Shown one piece after another: positions 1 through 6,998 of a DNA stretch of 7,026 nt (positions are counted from its first letter, which is position 1; every line of letters starts with the position of its first letter). Position numbers and translations under genes: made by a program. The stretch covers positions 1 to 7,026 of the forward strand of contig USKS01000072.1 of NCBI GenBank assembly GCA_900555345.1, read 5' to 3'. Under the pieces are notes generated by a model, which worked only from the letters and a program-made list of their open reading frames with translations, did no database searches and was not told where the DNA came from. Origin of the DNA: an uncultured Eubacteriales bacterium. GTDB lineage: Bacteria; Bacillota_A; Clostridia; Oscillospirales; CAG-272.

Positions 1-1247
<1,247 letters not shown>

Positions 1248-1277
1248 TTAGCTTGGTTTGAATGATTATGTTCGGCG

Positions 1278-1880
1278 TCAGTTTGCAACTTTTACCATTG
1301 CGTAGCGGACTACCTTGTCGCCGATCTTGTAGCCCTTCTGGAACACGTCCGTGATCTCGCCCTCGCCCTTTTCGCTGTCCTCAACGTGCATTACCGCGTT
1401 GTGAAGATTGGGGTCGAAGGTTTCTCCCGCCTCGCCGAAGGAGGATACCTTCAGCTTTTCAAAGACTGCCGGCAGGGTGGAGAGAACCATCTCAACGCCT
1501 TCCGCCACCTTTTCGGGGTTTGTATACTGTGTTGCCCGCTCAAGGTTGTCTATAAGAGGCAGAAGCTCTTTCAGACTGTCAGCCGCAGCGTCGGCGTATA
1601 TGCCTTCGCGCTCTTTCTGAGAACGCTTTCTGAAATTATCGTATTCGGCGCACACTCTGAGATATTTGTCGTTTGCGCTTTCCGCTTCGCTTTTGGCGTT
1701 TTTAAGCTCGTTTTCAAGATGCGTGATGTGGCTTTTCAGCTTTTTCAGCTCTTTATCTGCCGATTTCTTATCTTTCTTTGCGCCGTCCTGAGCTTTTTCT
1801 TCTTTTACTTCTTTTTCATCGGTCTCTGCGGCGGCATGCAAGGTCTCGTCTTTCTTTTTTGCTTCGCTGTTATTATCCAT
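1278..1880 (-). CDS. grpE: Nucleotide exchange factor GrpE
   Basis: GrpE homodimers open the DnaK nucleotide cleft to release ADP and drive the chaperone cycle. The protein is 200 aa, close to the family norm. Residues 1-50 are very rich in Lys, Glu and Asp with little hydrophobic content (disordered tail). Residues about 45-120 form the long helix, a predicted dimeric coiled coil, containing YLRVCAEYDNFRKRSQKE (73-90) and LLPLIDNLERA (106-116), both typical of GrpE. The C-terminal beta domain carries FDPNLHNAVMHVED (155-168) and GYKIGDKVVRYAMVKVAN at the end. I chose the ATG at 1880, preceded by GGAGGT (1890-1885), rather than an in-frame ATG at 1922 inside hrcA that would add a non-homologous 14-residue leader. 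The start overlaps the end of hrcA by 8 nt, and the ribosome binding site lies inside hrcA codons, so translation is probably coupled. Confidence 0.97.
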   Translation of the reverse strand: MDNNSEAKKKDETLHAAAETDEKEVKEEKAQDGAKKDKKSADKELKKLKSHITHLENELKNAKSEAESANDKYLRVCAEYDNFRKRSQKEREGIYADAAADSLKELLPLIDNLERATQYTNPEKVAEGVEMVLSTLPAVFEKLKVSSFGEAGETFDPNLHNAVMHVEDSEKGEGEITDVFQKGYKIGDKVVRYAMVKVAN

Positions 1881-2970
1881 CTTTACCTCCGTTTGTGTTC
1901 TCCTTCGGAGCGTCGAGAACATCGCTTATGCTGTCTGTGATATTATCTATCATTGAAATTACTTTTGTGTAGTTCATTCGCGTGGGACCTATAACGCCTA
2001 AAGCGCCGACTGTCTTGCCGTCACGCTTTACCGGCTTGAACACCAGCGTGGAATTATCCATTACTATGACCGGGTTTTCGCTGCCGATGTAAACGTGCAC
2101 TCCGTCGTCCGGCTGACCTGCGGGCATCATGGGCGCCGTGTCGCCGGAAATAAGGGAAAGCAGCTCGTCTTTTCGCTCGAACATGGCGATCATTTCGCGC
2201 AGCCTGCCGATATCGTAAAATTCGGGATAGGACAGAAGCCTGTTTACGCCGTCTATCTTGATCTCGCCGCCCGATGTGGCGCTTATGGTCTGGCAGATGC
2301 TTTTTACGACCGGATCCACAAGAAAAGCATCATCGCCCATGGCGCTTTCTATCTCCATCAGAATAGGCAGTGTGAACTGATCGGCACTGAGCCCCGCAAG
2401 CCGAATGTTAAGAAGGTTCGCGAGCTTTTTCAGCGCTTCCTCGCCGACGGGACGGCGGGACACGATATTCTGCGTTCTGACCGCTCCGCCCGCCGTGACC
2501 ATGACCAGCACCATGCTGCTTTCGTCAACGGGCACAAGCTCGAATTTTCTGACGGTCATTGAGGAGATCCTCGGGCGCACTGCAAGGGCGGTGTAGTTCG
2601 TCATGGATGCCGCAAGCTTCATTGCGGTATCAAGTATACCGTCAAGCTCGGCCTGTTTCTCCCTCAGGGCGCTTTTAAGCTTTTCCGCTTCTGCCTGAGT
2701 CATGCGGTAGCGGTCTACGAGGCTGTCGACGTAGAATCGGTAGCCTGCCTCGCTGGGCACGCGGCCCGCCGAGGTGTGGGGCTGCTCAAGGTATCCCATT
2801 GCCTCAAGCTCCGCCATTTCGTTGCGGATTGTTGCGGAGGAGTATGAAAATTTGCCGCCCTGGGTCAGGTACTTTGATCCCACAGGCTCACCGTTTTCAA
2901 TGTGAGCGTCGATGATAGCCTTGAGGATCATTTTTTTGCGCTCGCTCAAAGATCCGTCGTCCGGTTTCAC
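1873..2970 (-). CDS. hrcA: Heat-inducible transcription repressor HrcA
   Basis: HrcA binds CIRCE as a dimer and represses the hrcA-grpE-dnaK operon; in the known model GroEL assists its folding, linking derepression to chaperone load. The product is 365 aa (typical 340-370). LSERKKMILKAIIDAHIE (8-25) and SSATIRNEMAELEAMGYLEQ (44-63) form the N-terminal winged helix-turn-helix, followed by the highly conserved HTSAGRVPSEAGYRFYVD (65-82). The GAF-like C-terminal domain includes VYIGSENP (293-300) and GALGVIGPTRMNY (322-334). The frame is open to an ATG at 3003, but that codon lies inside the CIRCE operator and would give an 11-residue leader unlike the family. The GTG at 2970 has AAAGGAG eight bases upstream and begins just before the conserved N-terminus, so it is preferred. 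A GTG at 2979 overlaps that Shine-Dalgarno sequence and is unlikely. The stop codon lies 8 nt inside grpE. Confidence 0.96.
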   Translation of the reverse strand: MKPDDGSLSERKKMILKAIIDAHIENGEPVGSKYLTQGGKFSYSSATIRNEMAELEAMGYLEQPHTSAGRVPSEAGYRFYVDSLVDRYRMTQAEAEKLKSALREKQAELDGILDTAMKLAASMTNYTALAVRPRISSMTVRKFELVPVDESSMVLVMVTAGGAVRTQNIVSRRPVGEEALKKLANLLNIRLAGLSADQFTLPILMEIESAMGDDAFLVDPVVKSICQTISATSGGEIKIDGVNRLLSYPEFYDIGRLREMIAMFERKDELLSLISGDTAPMMPAGQPDDGVHVYIGSENPVIVMDNSTLVFKPVKRDGKTVGALGVIGPTRMNYTKVISMIDNITDSISDVLDAPKENTNGGKDG

Positions 2971-2978
2971 TTTACTCA

Positions 2979-2985
2979 CTCCTTT
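2979..2985 (-). promoter_or_regulatory. Ribosome binding site that sets the hrcA start
   Basis: AAAGGAG read on the minus strand, followed by eight bases and GTG at 2970-2968. It lies between the CIRCE element and the chosen start. This is the main reason to reject the longer frame starting at 3003, which has its initiation codon within the operator. Confidence 0.8.
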
Positions 2986-2990
2986 GATTT

Positions 2991-3017
2991 TTAGCACTCG
3001 CATCTATTAAGTGCTAA
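2991..3017 (-). promoter_or_regulatory. CIRCE operator (HrcA binding site)
   Basis: The canonical element is TTAGCACTC, nine bases, GAGTGCTAA. On the plus strand this site reads TTAGCACTC (2991-2999), nine bases (3000-3008), AAGTGCTAA (3009-3017). Seventeen of the eighteen arm bases match; only base 3009 departs (A for G), which breaks the innermost pair. It sits just upstream of the hrcA ribosome binding site and downstream of the likely promoter, the normal position for autoregulation of the hrcA operon. The site is seen directly; repression by HrcA is known for the family. Confidence 0.95.
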
Positions 3018-3028
3018 CTTATGATATA

Positions 3029-3057
3029 AATGTACCACCATTAAGGGGGAAAATCAA
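3029..3057 (-). promoter_or_regulatory. Candidate sigma-A promoter of hrcA-grpE-dnaK
   Basis: Reading the minus strand, TTGATT (3057-3052) and TACATT (3034-3029) are separated by 17 bases. Each matches four of six consensus positions, and the implied start lies about 3022, directly ahead of CIRCE. A second possible -10, TATCAT (3026-3021), matches five of six but has only a C-rich hexamer 17 bases upstream. The region is strongly AT-rich and is the only plausible promoter zone for this operon, but the exact boxes are uncertain. Confidence 0.5.
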
Positions 3058-3087
3058 TAATAAATAGCATATTAAATGTGAATTTTT

Positions 3088-3237
3088 TGTAAACACGAGT
3101 GCTGAGTGCCAAACTGCGGCTGACCCATATGCGGGGGTGTACGAATAGGCTCAGTGATGCCGATACAGGGCAAGACTTTTAACGGGACTGCCATGCACAG
3201 GGGATATCCTGCGCGCTGTGTGCGCGTTTCATGCCAA
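3088..3237. other. Unexplained GC-rich intergenic block
   Basis: Together with the CIRCE/promoter zone and the pgmB terminator, this fills the 325-bp gap between hrcA and pgmB. It is much richer in G and C than the AT-rich promoter zone beside it. It contains several short self-complementary pieces: CGCGC/GCGCG around TGTGT (3212-3226), the palindrome GGATATCC (3202-3209), TGCC/GGCA arms near 3158-3172, and a 7-bp tandem of GAGTGC at 3097 and 3104. A minus-strand frame of 90 codons crosses it but starts antisense inside pgmB, resembles no family I know and has no convincing start. I do not recognise it as a gene or a known RNA; an intergenic repeat or small RNA is possible. Confidence 0.4.
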
Positions 3238-3270
3238 TAAAAAGCCCGCACCTTGCGAGCAAGGTGCGGG
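3238..3270 (-). terminator. Intrinsic terminator after pgmB
   Basis: Perfect 10-bp inverted repeat, CCCGCACCTT (3245-3254) and AAGGTGCGGG (3261-3270), around a six-base loop whose outer bases can also pair. On the minus strand the stem is followed by C and then five T (3243-3239), then ATT. It lies about 25 nt after the pgmB stop codon, so it ends the phosphorylase-pgmB transcript and insulates the heat-shock operon downstream. Confidence 0.92.
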
Positions 3271-3295
3271 AGCGTGCCGTATGATATAGGTTTCG

Positions 3296-3946
3296 TCAGT
3301 CTACCATTGACGCAAAGTCGAGCTCCGCGGTGCTTGAAAGACATATGTCGGGATGAAGGCTTGTAACTGCAACGTTTATGCCGATGGACTTCATGCCTGC
3401 GGCATGTATCGCCTCAATGCCCGCCTGAGAGTCCTCTATGCCGATGCACTCGCTGCCCTCAAATCCGAGAGACTGAGCGCAGACGGTGAATATCTCGGGG
3501 TCGGGCTTTGAGCGGCTGATCTTTTTTGCGTCCGCAATGTAGTCAAACTCATCCATGAGTCCGAGACTTGTGAGCACGGCGGGGGCGTTTTTTGAAACTG
3601 ACGCGACCGCGCACTTGAGCCCCGCGGCTTTTGCGTCGCTCATGAACTTTGAAATTCCGGGGAGTATATCCGCCGGAGTGACCTTTTTTATAAGGCTGAC
3701 ATAGTTGTCGTTCTTCTGCTTGCAGAACGCCTCTTTTTCCTCTTCGGTGTAGCGGTCGAGGGCATTGTTTATCTCAAGTATAATATTGAAGGAATCCATG
3801 CGGGAGACACCCTTGAGACGCTCGTTGTCCTCTTTTGTAAACTTGAAGCCGAGAGAGTCGGCAAGCATTTTCCATGCCTCAATGTGATACTGCGCGGTGT
3901 CGGTGATAACTCCGTCGAGATCGAATATCAGTGCTTTTGTTTTCAT
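3296..3946 (-). CDS. pgmB: Beta-phosphoglucomutase
   Basis: HAD-superfamily enzyme interconverting beta-D-glucose 1-phosphate and glucose 6-phosphate via a beta-glucose 1,6-bisphosphate intermediate, in the cytoplasm. The product is 216 aa, the usual size, and aligns along its length with my memory of the Lactococcus lactis enzyme. FDLDGVITDT carries the nucleophile Asp9 and general acid/base Asp11. KGVSR (45-49) is the cap-domain substrate loop. ASVSKN (115-120) is the phosphate-binding Ser region, SKPDPEIF includes Lys147, and GIEDSQAG holds Glu171 and Asp172 for Mg2+ binding. The ATG at 3946 has AAAGGA (3961-3956) nine bases upstream. It follows a GH65 phosphorylase by 94 bp on the same strand, a pairing that makes sense because inverting GH65 phosphorylases release beta-glucose 1-phosphate. 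The specific mutase rather than a generic HAD phosphatase is supported by KGVSR, SKN and this neighbour. Confidence 0.95.
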   Translation of the reverse strand: MKTKALIFDLDGVITDTAQYHIEAWKMLADSLGFKFTKEDNERLKGVSRMDSFNIILEINNALDRYTEEEKEAFCKQKNDNYVSLIKKVTPADILPGISKFMSDAKAAGLKCAVASVSKNAPAVLTSLGLMDEFDYIADAKKISRSKPDPEIFTVCAQSLGFEGSECIGIEDSQAGIEAIHAAGMKSIGINVAVTSLHPDICLSSTAELDFASMVD

Positions 3947-3966
3947 TTATATATATCCTTTCGCGT

Positions 3967-3987
3967 GCGGCGGGGTATTTCTGCCGC
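3967..3987 (-). other. Small hairpin ahead of pgmB ribosome binding site
   Basis: GCGGC (3967-3971) and GCCGC (3983-3987) are complementary around an 11-base loop. On the minus-strand RNA the stem ends about five bases before the pgmB Shine-Dalgarno AAAGGA. It is short with a large loop and may be chance in a GC-rich stretch; an effect on pgmB translation is only a suggestion. Confidence 0.3.
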
Positions 3988-3996
3988 ATTATGTGT

Positions 3997-4030
3997 ACTC
4001 TCCCGCGGGGCAGCCGCCCCGCGGGAGAGT
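3997..4030 (-). repeat. Perfect 15-bp hairpin between phosphorylase gene and pgmB
   Basis: ACTCTCCCGCGGGGC (3997-4011) is exactly complementary to bases 4016-4030 around a four-base loop. It starts 10 nt after the phosphorylase stop codon. On the minus strand the hairpin is followed by ACACATAATG, so there is no U-tract; a five-T run precedes the stem instead. It is therefore not a standard intrinsic terminator. Likely roles are a 3' stabiliser of the upstream message, an RNA-processing or partial-termination point that sets the enzyme ratio, or a REP-like intergenic repeat. The structure is plain; its role is inference. Confidence 0.8.
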
Positions 4031-4040
4031 GAAAAACAAG

Positions 4041-6317
4041 TCAGAGCTTTATTGTAATGCCGTCGCCTACGCTGCAAAGCTCGCCGTCATGCAAAAACTG
4101 AACGTCTGCCGTGCCGGTAAGGTTTTCAATGGAGAGGTACTCGTGGGTCGCCGTAACGGAAAGTCGCTGTCCCTGCCACCAGATGCAGAAGCTTACGCTG
4201 TTCCACTCCTTGGGCAGGTTGGGCTGTATGCGAAGCTCGTCGCCGTAGCGTCTCACGCCGCCGAAGCCGAATACGCAGCACTGCCACATACCGCCGAGGG
4301 ATGCCGCGTGCATACCCGCGTCGGAGGACTTTGCCCAGTCGCACATATCTATCATGGTCGCACGCTCAAACAGCGCGTATGCCATGTCATCCTCATGCAG
4401 ATCGGCAGCAAGGGAGGAGAAGGTTGCAAGAGAAAGGCTGGAGTCGTGCAGGCAGTGATGCTCGTAGTAGTAGAAGTTCTTTTTCTTGCACTCCGCGCTG
4501 AAAAGGTCCTCCATCATGAACAGAAGGGCAACAACGTCCGCCTGCTTGCAAAGCTGCACTGTCATATATCCTGTTTTCTGAAGTCTCTCGCGTATGCCGG
4601 GGTCGGTAGAGGCGCTGTACTCCGGCACGGTGGGATCGGGCAGGGTGAGGAACGTATCGTCCTCGGGGATGATGCCGTCCGCGTTCTCTCGGGGCAGATA
4701 GATCTTTTCGCATCTGTCTTTCCAGATGGGCATGAATCTGTCAAGCTCCAGAAGCTTGTTGAGGCGCTCGAAAACATCGGGCTTCTCGCTTCTGAGCTTT
4801 TCGGTGTACTCCATAGCCAGCTTCATAAGGCTGTGGGCAAGATAGTTAGTGTATGCGTTGTTGTTGACGTGAGCCTTGTACTCGTTGGGGCCGATAACGT
4901 CGTTTATCTCGTAGCGGTCAAGCTCTTTGTTGTATTCCACTTTTGTAGCCCAGAACTTTGCGCAGTCAAGTATAAGCTCATATCCCGAACGGTCCATAAA
5001 GTCCTCATCGCCGGTCACCATGTAATAGTAATAGGCGCCGAAGGCAACGTCGGAGGTGATGTGCAGCTCAAGATCGCCGGTGTCGCACCATGTGGGCGTG
5101 CACTCGCCGTCGGTGATCCATGCTGCCTCCCAGGGATATCTGGCACCCTCGCAGCCTGCTTCGCGGGCGTATCTGCGTGCCGCCTCTATGCTGTTATAGC
5201 GGTATTCGCAAAGGCTGCGCGCCTCCCAAGGAGCCGTGAAGATGAAGAAGGGAAGCATATAGTTTTCCGTATCCCAGAACGCGTGGCCGTAGTATCCGGG
5301 GCCGGAGAGACCCTTTGCACCGATATTCATGCGGTTGTCATGCACGGGCGCCATTACGGTGAGGTGGTAGATCGCAAAGCGTATCGCGAGCTGATCGGTG
5401 TCGTTTTCGCTGTCGATAAGCACGTCGCGCTCATCCCAGATGCGCTCTTTCCATTCAGCGGCGCTTTCGTCCGCGATCTCGTCAAAGGACTTTTCCTCTG
5501 CTTTGAGCAGCTCGCGCCGCGCGGTGTCCTCAAGGCAGAACAGGCTGCAGCCGTCGCGCTCTCTGTCGCGGTTTGTATATACAACACTGCGCTTTTCAAG
5601 GATAACGTTGCGGCCCGCGGGCAGCTCGAATTCAATTTCGGCAATTGCCGATCTACCTTTCGCTTCGGTCTTGACATTGCACTCCGCGTTGATGGTCACG
5701 GAGGAGGCAGTGGTAAACAGGATGCCGGACTGCTGTGTTTCGGCGCTTACCAGCATAACTCCGTCGTCAAACGAAGCGTTAACTGCCTTAAAATGATCGG
5801 CTTTCTTGATGGTGTCGCCGTCTATGCCCGTAATAATTTTGACATTTGCCGAATTCTCTCCGAGAGAGTGTACGGAAACCGCGGAAACGGTAAGATGCTT
5901 GTCTTTGAGAGATACTACGCGCTCAAACGAAAGTCTGTATTCACTTTTGTCGGAGGCGACCCACACATATTTGCGGCAGAGAAGACCGGTGCGCAGGTTG
6001 AGCTCTCTTTCATATGTACCGGGCAGGCGTCCCTCGGGGGTAACGCGCTCGCCGTTTATCTCGATGGTCATAGCCGTAAAATCGGCGCTGTTCGCAAGCT
6101 CGTTGCAGGCGTCCTCGGGCAGCTTGTCGAATGTGCCTGCCACAAGAGTGTATCTGCCGATGTTGTCGGAGCAGATCTCCTCCTGCGCGGCGCGGACGCA
6201 CATATATCCGTTGCCCTGACACATTACGGACTCGCATTTCGCGAGATACTCCGTGTCAAAATCTCCCTCGGCGAGTATCCAGTTCTTGTCCTCGCCCTGT
6301 CCCTTGTCGTATACCAT
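4041..6317 (-). CDS. GH65 inverting alpha-glucoside (disaccharide) phosphorylase
   Basis: Family GH65 enzyme: phosphorolysis of an alpha-glucoside (maltose, kojibiose, nigerose, trehalose or similar) to beta-glucose 1-phosphate plus the acceptor sugar. The protein is 758 aa, usual for the family, with no signal peptide, so cytoplasmic. KNWILAEGDFD and QGNGYMCVRAA (about 35-43) open the N-terminal beta-sandwich. The (alpha/alpha)6 barrel has AKGLSGPGYYGHAFWDTEN (334-352) and DVIGPNEYKAHVNNNAYTNY (473-492), where Glu479 aligns with the catalytic acid of maltose phosphorylase. KQADVV (591-596) and HDSSLS (624-629) match the +1/phosphate-binding region, and GMHAASLGGMWQ (668-679) follows. The common GPDEYHE reads GPNEYKA here. 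Specificity cannot be assigned from sequence alone. ATG 6317 has AAAGGA six bases upstream; a longer frame to 6407 adds a Lys/Arg-rich leader unlike the family and lacks a clear ribosome site. Its product feeds pgmB downstream. Confidence 0.93.
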   Translation of the reverse strand: MVYDKGQGEDKNWILAEGDFDTEYLAKCESVMCQGNGYMCVRAAQEEICSDNIGRYTLVAGTFDKLPEDACNELANSADFTAMTIEINGERVTPEGRLPGTYERELNLRTGLLCRKYVWVASDKSEYRLSFERVVSLKDKHLTVSAVSVHSLGENSANVKIITGIDGDTIKKADHFKAVNASFDDGVMLVSAETQQSGILFTTASSVTINAECNVKTEAKGRSAIAEIEFELPAGRNVILEKRSVVYTNRDRERDGCSLFCLEDTARRELLKAEEKSFDEIADESAAEWKERIWDERDVLIDSENDTDQLAIRFAIYHLTVMAPVHDNRMNIGAKGLSGPGYYGHAFWDTENYMLPFFIFTAPWEARSLCEYRYNSIEAARRYAREAGCEGARYPWEAAWITDGECTPTWCDTGDLELHITSDVAFGAYYYYMVTGDEDFMDRSGYELILDCAKFWATKVEYNKELDRYEINDVIGPNEYKAHVNNNAYTNYLAHSLMKLAMEYTEKLRSEKPDVFERLNKLLELDRFMPIWKDRCEKIYLPRENADGIIPEDDTFLTLPDPTVPEYSASTDPGIRERLQKTGYMTVQLCKQADVVALLFMMEDLFSAECKKKNFYYYEHHCLHDSSLSLATFSSLAADLHEDDMAYALFERATMIDMCDWAKSSDAGMHAASLGGMWQCCVFGFGGVRRYGDELRIQPNLPKEWNSVSFCIWWQGQRLSVTATHEYLSIENLTGTADVQFLHDGELCSVGDGITIKL

Positions 6318-6331
6318 AAAGGTTCCTTTCC

Positions 6332-6350
6332 AAACGGCGGTGTGCCGTTT
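6332..6350 (-). promoter_or_regulatory. Hairpin or operator-like palindrome at phosphorylase ribosome binding site
   Basis: AAACGGC (6332-6338) and GCCGTTT (6344-6350) form a perfect 7-bp inverted repeat around five bases. On the minus-strand RNA the stem ends two bases before the AAAGGA Shine-Dalgarno at 6329-6324. It could limit ribosome access or be a dyad bound by a sugar regulator. No regulator gene is visible nearby, and the functional reading is weak. Confidence 0.35.
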
Positions 6351-6408
6351 TCGCATTTCTGCGGCAATAGTTTTCTTTTTTTTATATCTGCCCTTTGCGG
6401 ACAGCATT

Positions 6409-6443
6409 CGGGGCGGCGCGTTTTGCGGCGCTGCCCCGTTTTT
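6409..6443 (+). terminator. Terminator-like hairpin facing the plus strand
   Basis: CGGGGC (6409-6414) pairs with GCCCCG (6433-6438), continued by a G-U pair and GCGC/GCGC around an eight-base loop, and is followed on the plus strand by five T (6439-6443). On the minus strand the G-U becomes an A-C mismatch and no U-tract follows, so the signal favours plus-strand transcription. No plus-strand gene is supported here. It lies 25 nt beyond the DUF1893 stop, where a minus-strand terminator might be expected, so it may serve as a poor U-tract-free terminator for that gene or stop antisense transcripts. Confidence 0.5.
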
Positions 6444-6467
6444 AACTGTACTATTCTGGCCCGAGGG

Positions 6468-6896
6468 TCATTCCTTGTGTCCGAGGCACTTTTCTTTAAG
6501 TACCTCGAAAGCCTTTTCGGGGTCGCTCACGGGCGCAACTGCCCGTTCCATGGGGCAGATGCCGTCGCCGCGGCGGTTTGAAATCGCGATGCAGGTGTTT
6601 GTATAGCTTACGTTTACGCCGTGCTCCTGAAGATAATCAAGAGCGCCGCGGCTTATGACGGAAGCGTATACTTCCGAAACACCGCCGTACACCATAAGCA
6701 TGGCTGCCGCTCTGCCGACGATCTTGTCGGCGACGGAGGCTCCGCGCAGAAAATCGCGGTCCTCGTCAAGCCACAAAAGCATGGGCAGAACGCCTCTGTC
6801 CTCCGATTCGTGGAGTGAGCCGTCGGGTCTGCACACGGCGCAGCGCACGTGCCCGCGCAGGGCATATCTTGCTTCGCTCAGTCTGTCATCTTTCAT
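6468..6896 (-). CDS. DUF1893 family protein (TM1506-like)
   Basis: A 142-residue protein recognised as DUF1893 (PF08973), the family of Thermotoga TM1506, which has a cytidine-deaminase-like fold but no established activity. Diagnostic parts are GVLPMLLWLDED (35-46), FLRGASVADKIVGRAAAMLM (49-68), YGGVSEVYASVISRGALDYL (70-89), the VSYTNTCIAISNR stretch (96-108) and CPME (114-117). There is no signal peptide or membrane segment, so it is probably cytoplasmic. Start choice: ATG at 6896, with a weak GAGG 10 bases upstream; a TTG at 6902 (two residues longer) sits only 4 bases from the same GAGG. The start lies inside the last codons of the preceding gene (11-nt overlap), so translation is probably coupled. 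It is 150 bp upstream of the phosphorylase; whether they share a transcript is unclear because of the hairpin between them. The family call is from memory of the motif pattern. Confidence 0.85.
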   Translation of the reverse strand: MKDDRLSEARYALRGHVRCAVCRPDGSLHESEDRGVLPMLLWLDEDRDFLRGASVADKIVGRAAAMLMVYGGVSEVYASVISRGALDYLQEHGVNVSYTNTCIAISNRRGDGICPMERAVAPVSDPEKAFEVLKEKCLGHKE

Positions 6897-6998
6897 CGTC
6901 AAACTGCCTCACTGCTACTGTATATTTTGATTCCCACGCTTCTTTTATAAGCGCGGGGCGGTCAAGCTTTTCTTCCTGCATGCGCACCTTCTCGATCT
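6886..6998 (-). CDS. C-terminal end of an unrecognised protein (5' end missing)
   Basis: An open minus-strand frame enters from the contig end and stops with TGA at 6888-6886. It encodes 36 genomic residues, including EKVRMQEEKLDRPA and then WESKYTVAVRQFDDER. It overlaps the DUF1893 start by 11 nt in another frame, the pattern of a tightly packed operon, which with sensible composition (charged, one Trp, no rare-codon clusters) supports it as real. The 5' part is cut off where adapter sequence begins at 6999, so the fragment must not be translated beyond that point. I do not recognise the family. Confidence 0.6.

Noticed and set aside
3097..3109. GAGTGC tandem resembling a CIRCE half-site upstream of the promoter
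   Set aside because: There is no TTAGCACTC partner at nine-base spacing; the resemblance is limited to one arm and is probably chance.
3072..3344. 90-codon minus-strand frame between hrcA and pgmB
   Set aside because: It begins inside the 3' end of pgmB in another frame, reads through the intrinsic terminator, lacks a ribosome binding site and resembles no known protein.
6375..6400. TATAAA-like -10 ahead of the phosphorylase
   Set aside because: The hexamer 17 bases upstream (GAATGC) has no resemblance to a -35 box, and the motif lies in an A-rich run, so a promoter call is not supported.
6318..6407. 30-residue N-terminal extension of the phosphorylase from an ATG at 6407
   Set aside because: The extension is Lys/Arg-rich without family similarity, while the ATG at 6317 has a well-spaced AAAGGA and matches the usual GH65 start.
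3897..6581. 894-codon plus-strand open frame antisense to the phosphorylase
   Set aside because: It mirrors the phosphorylase codons exactly, starts inside pgmB without a ribosome binding site, has no recognisable domain, and is explained by absence of TTA, CTA and TCA in the true gene.
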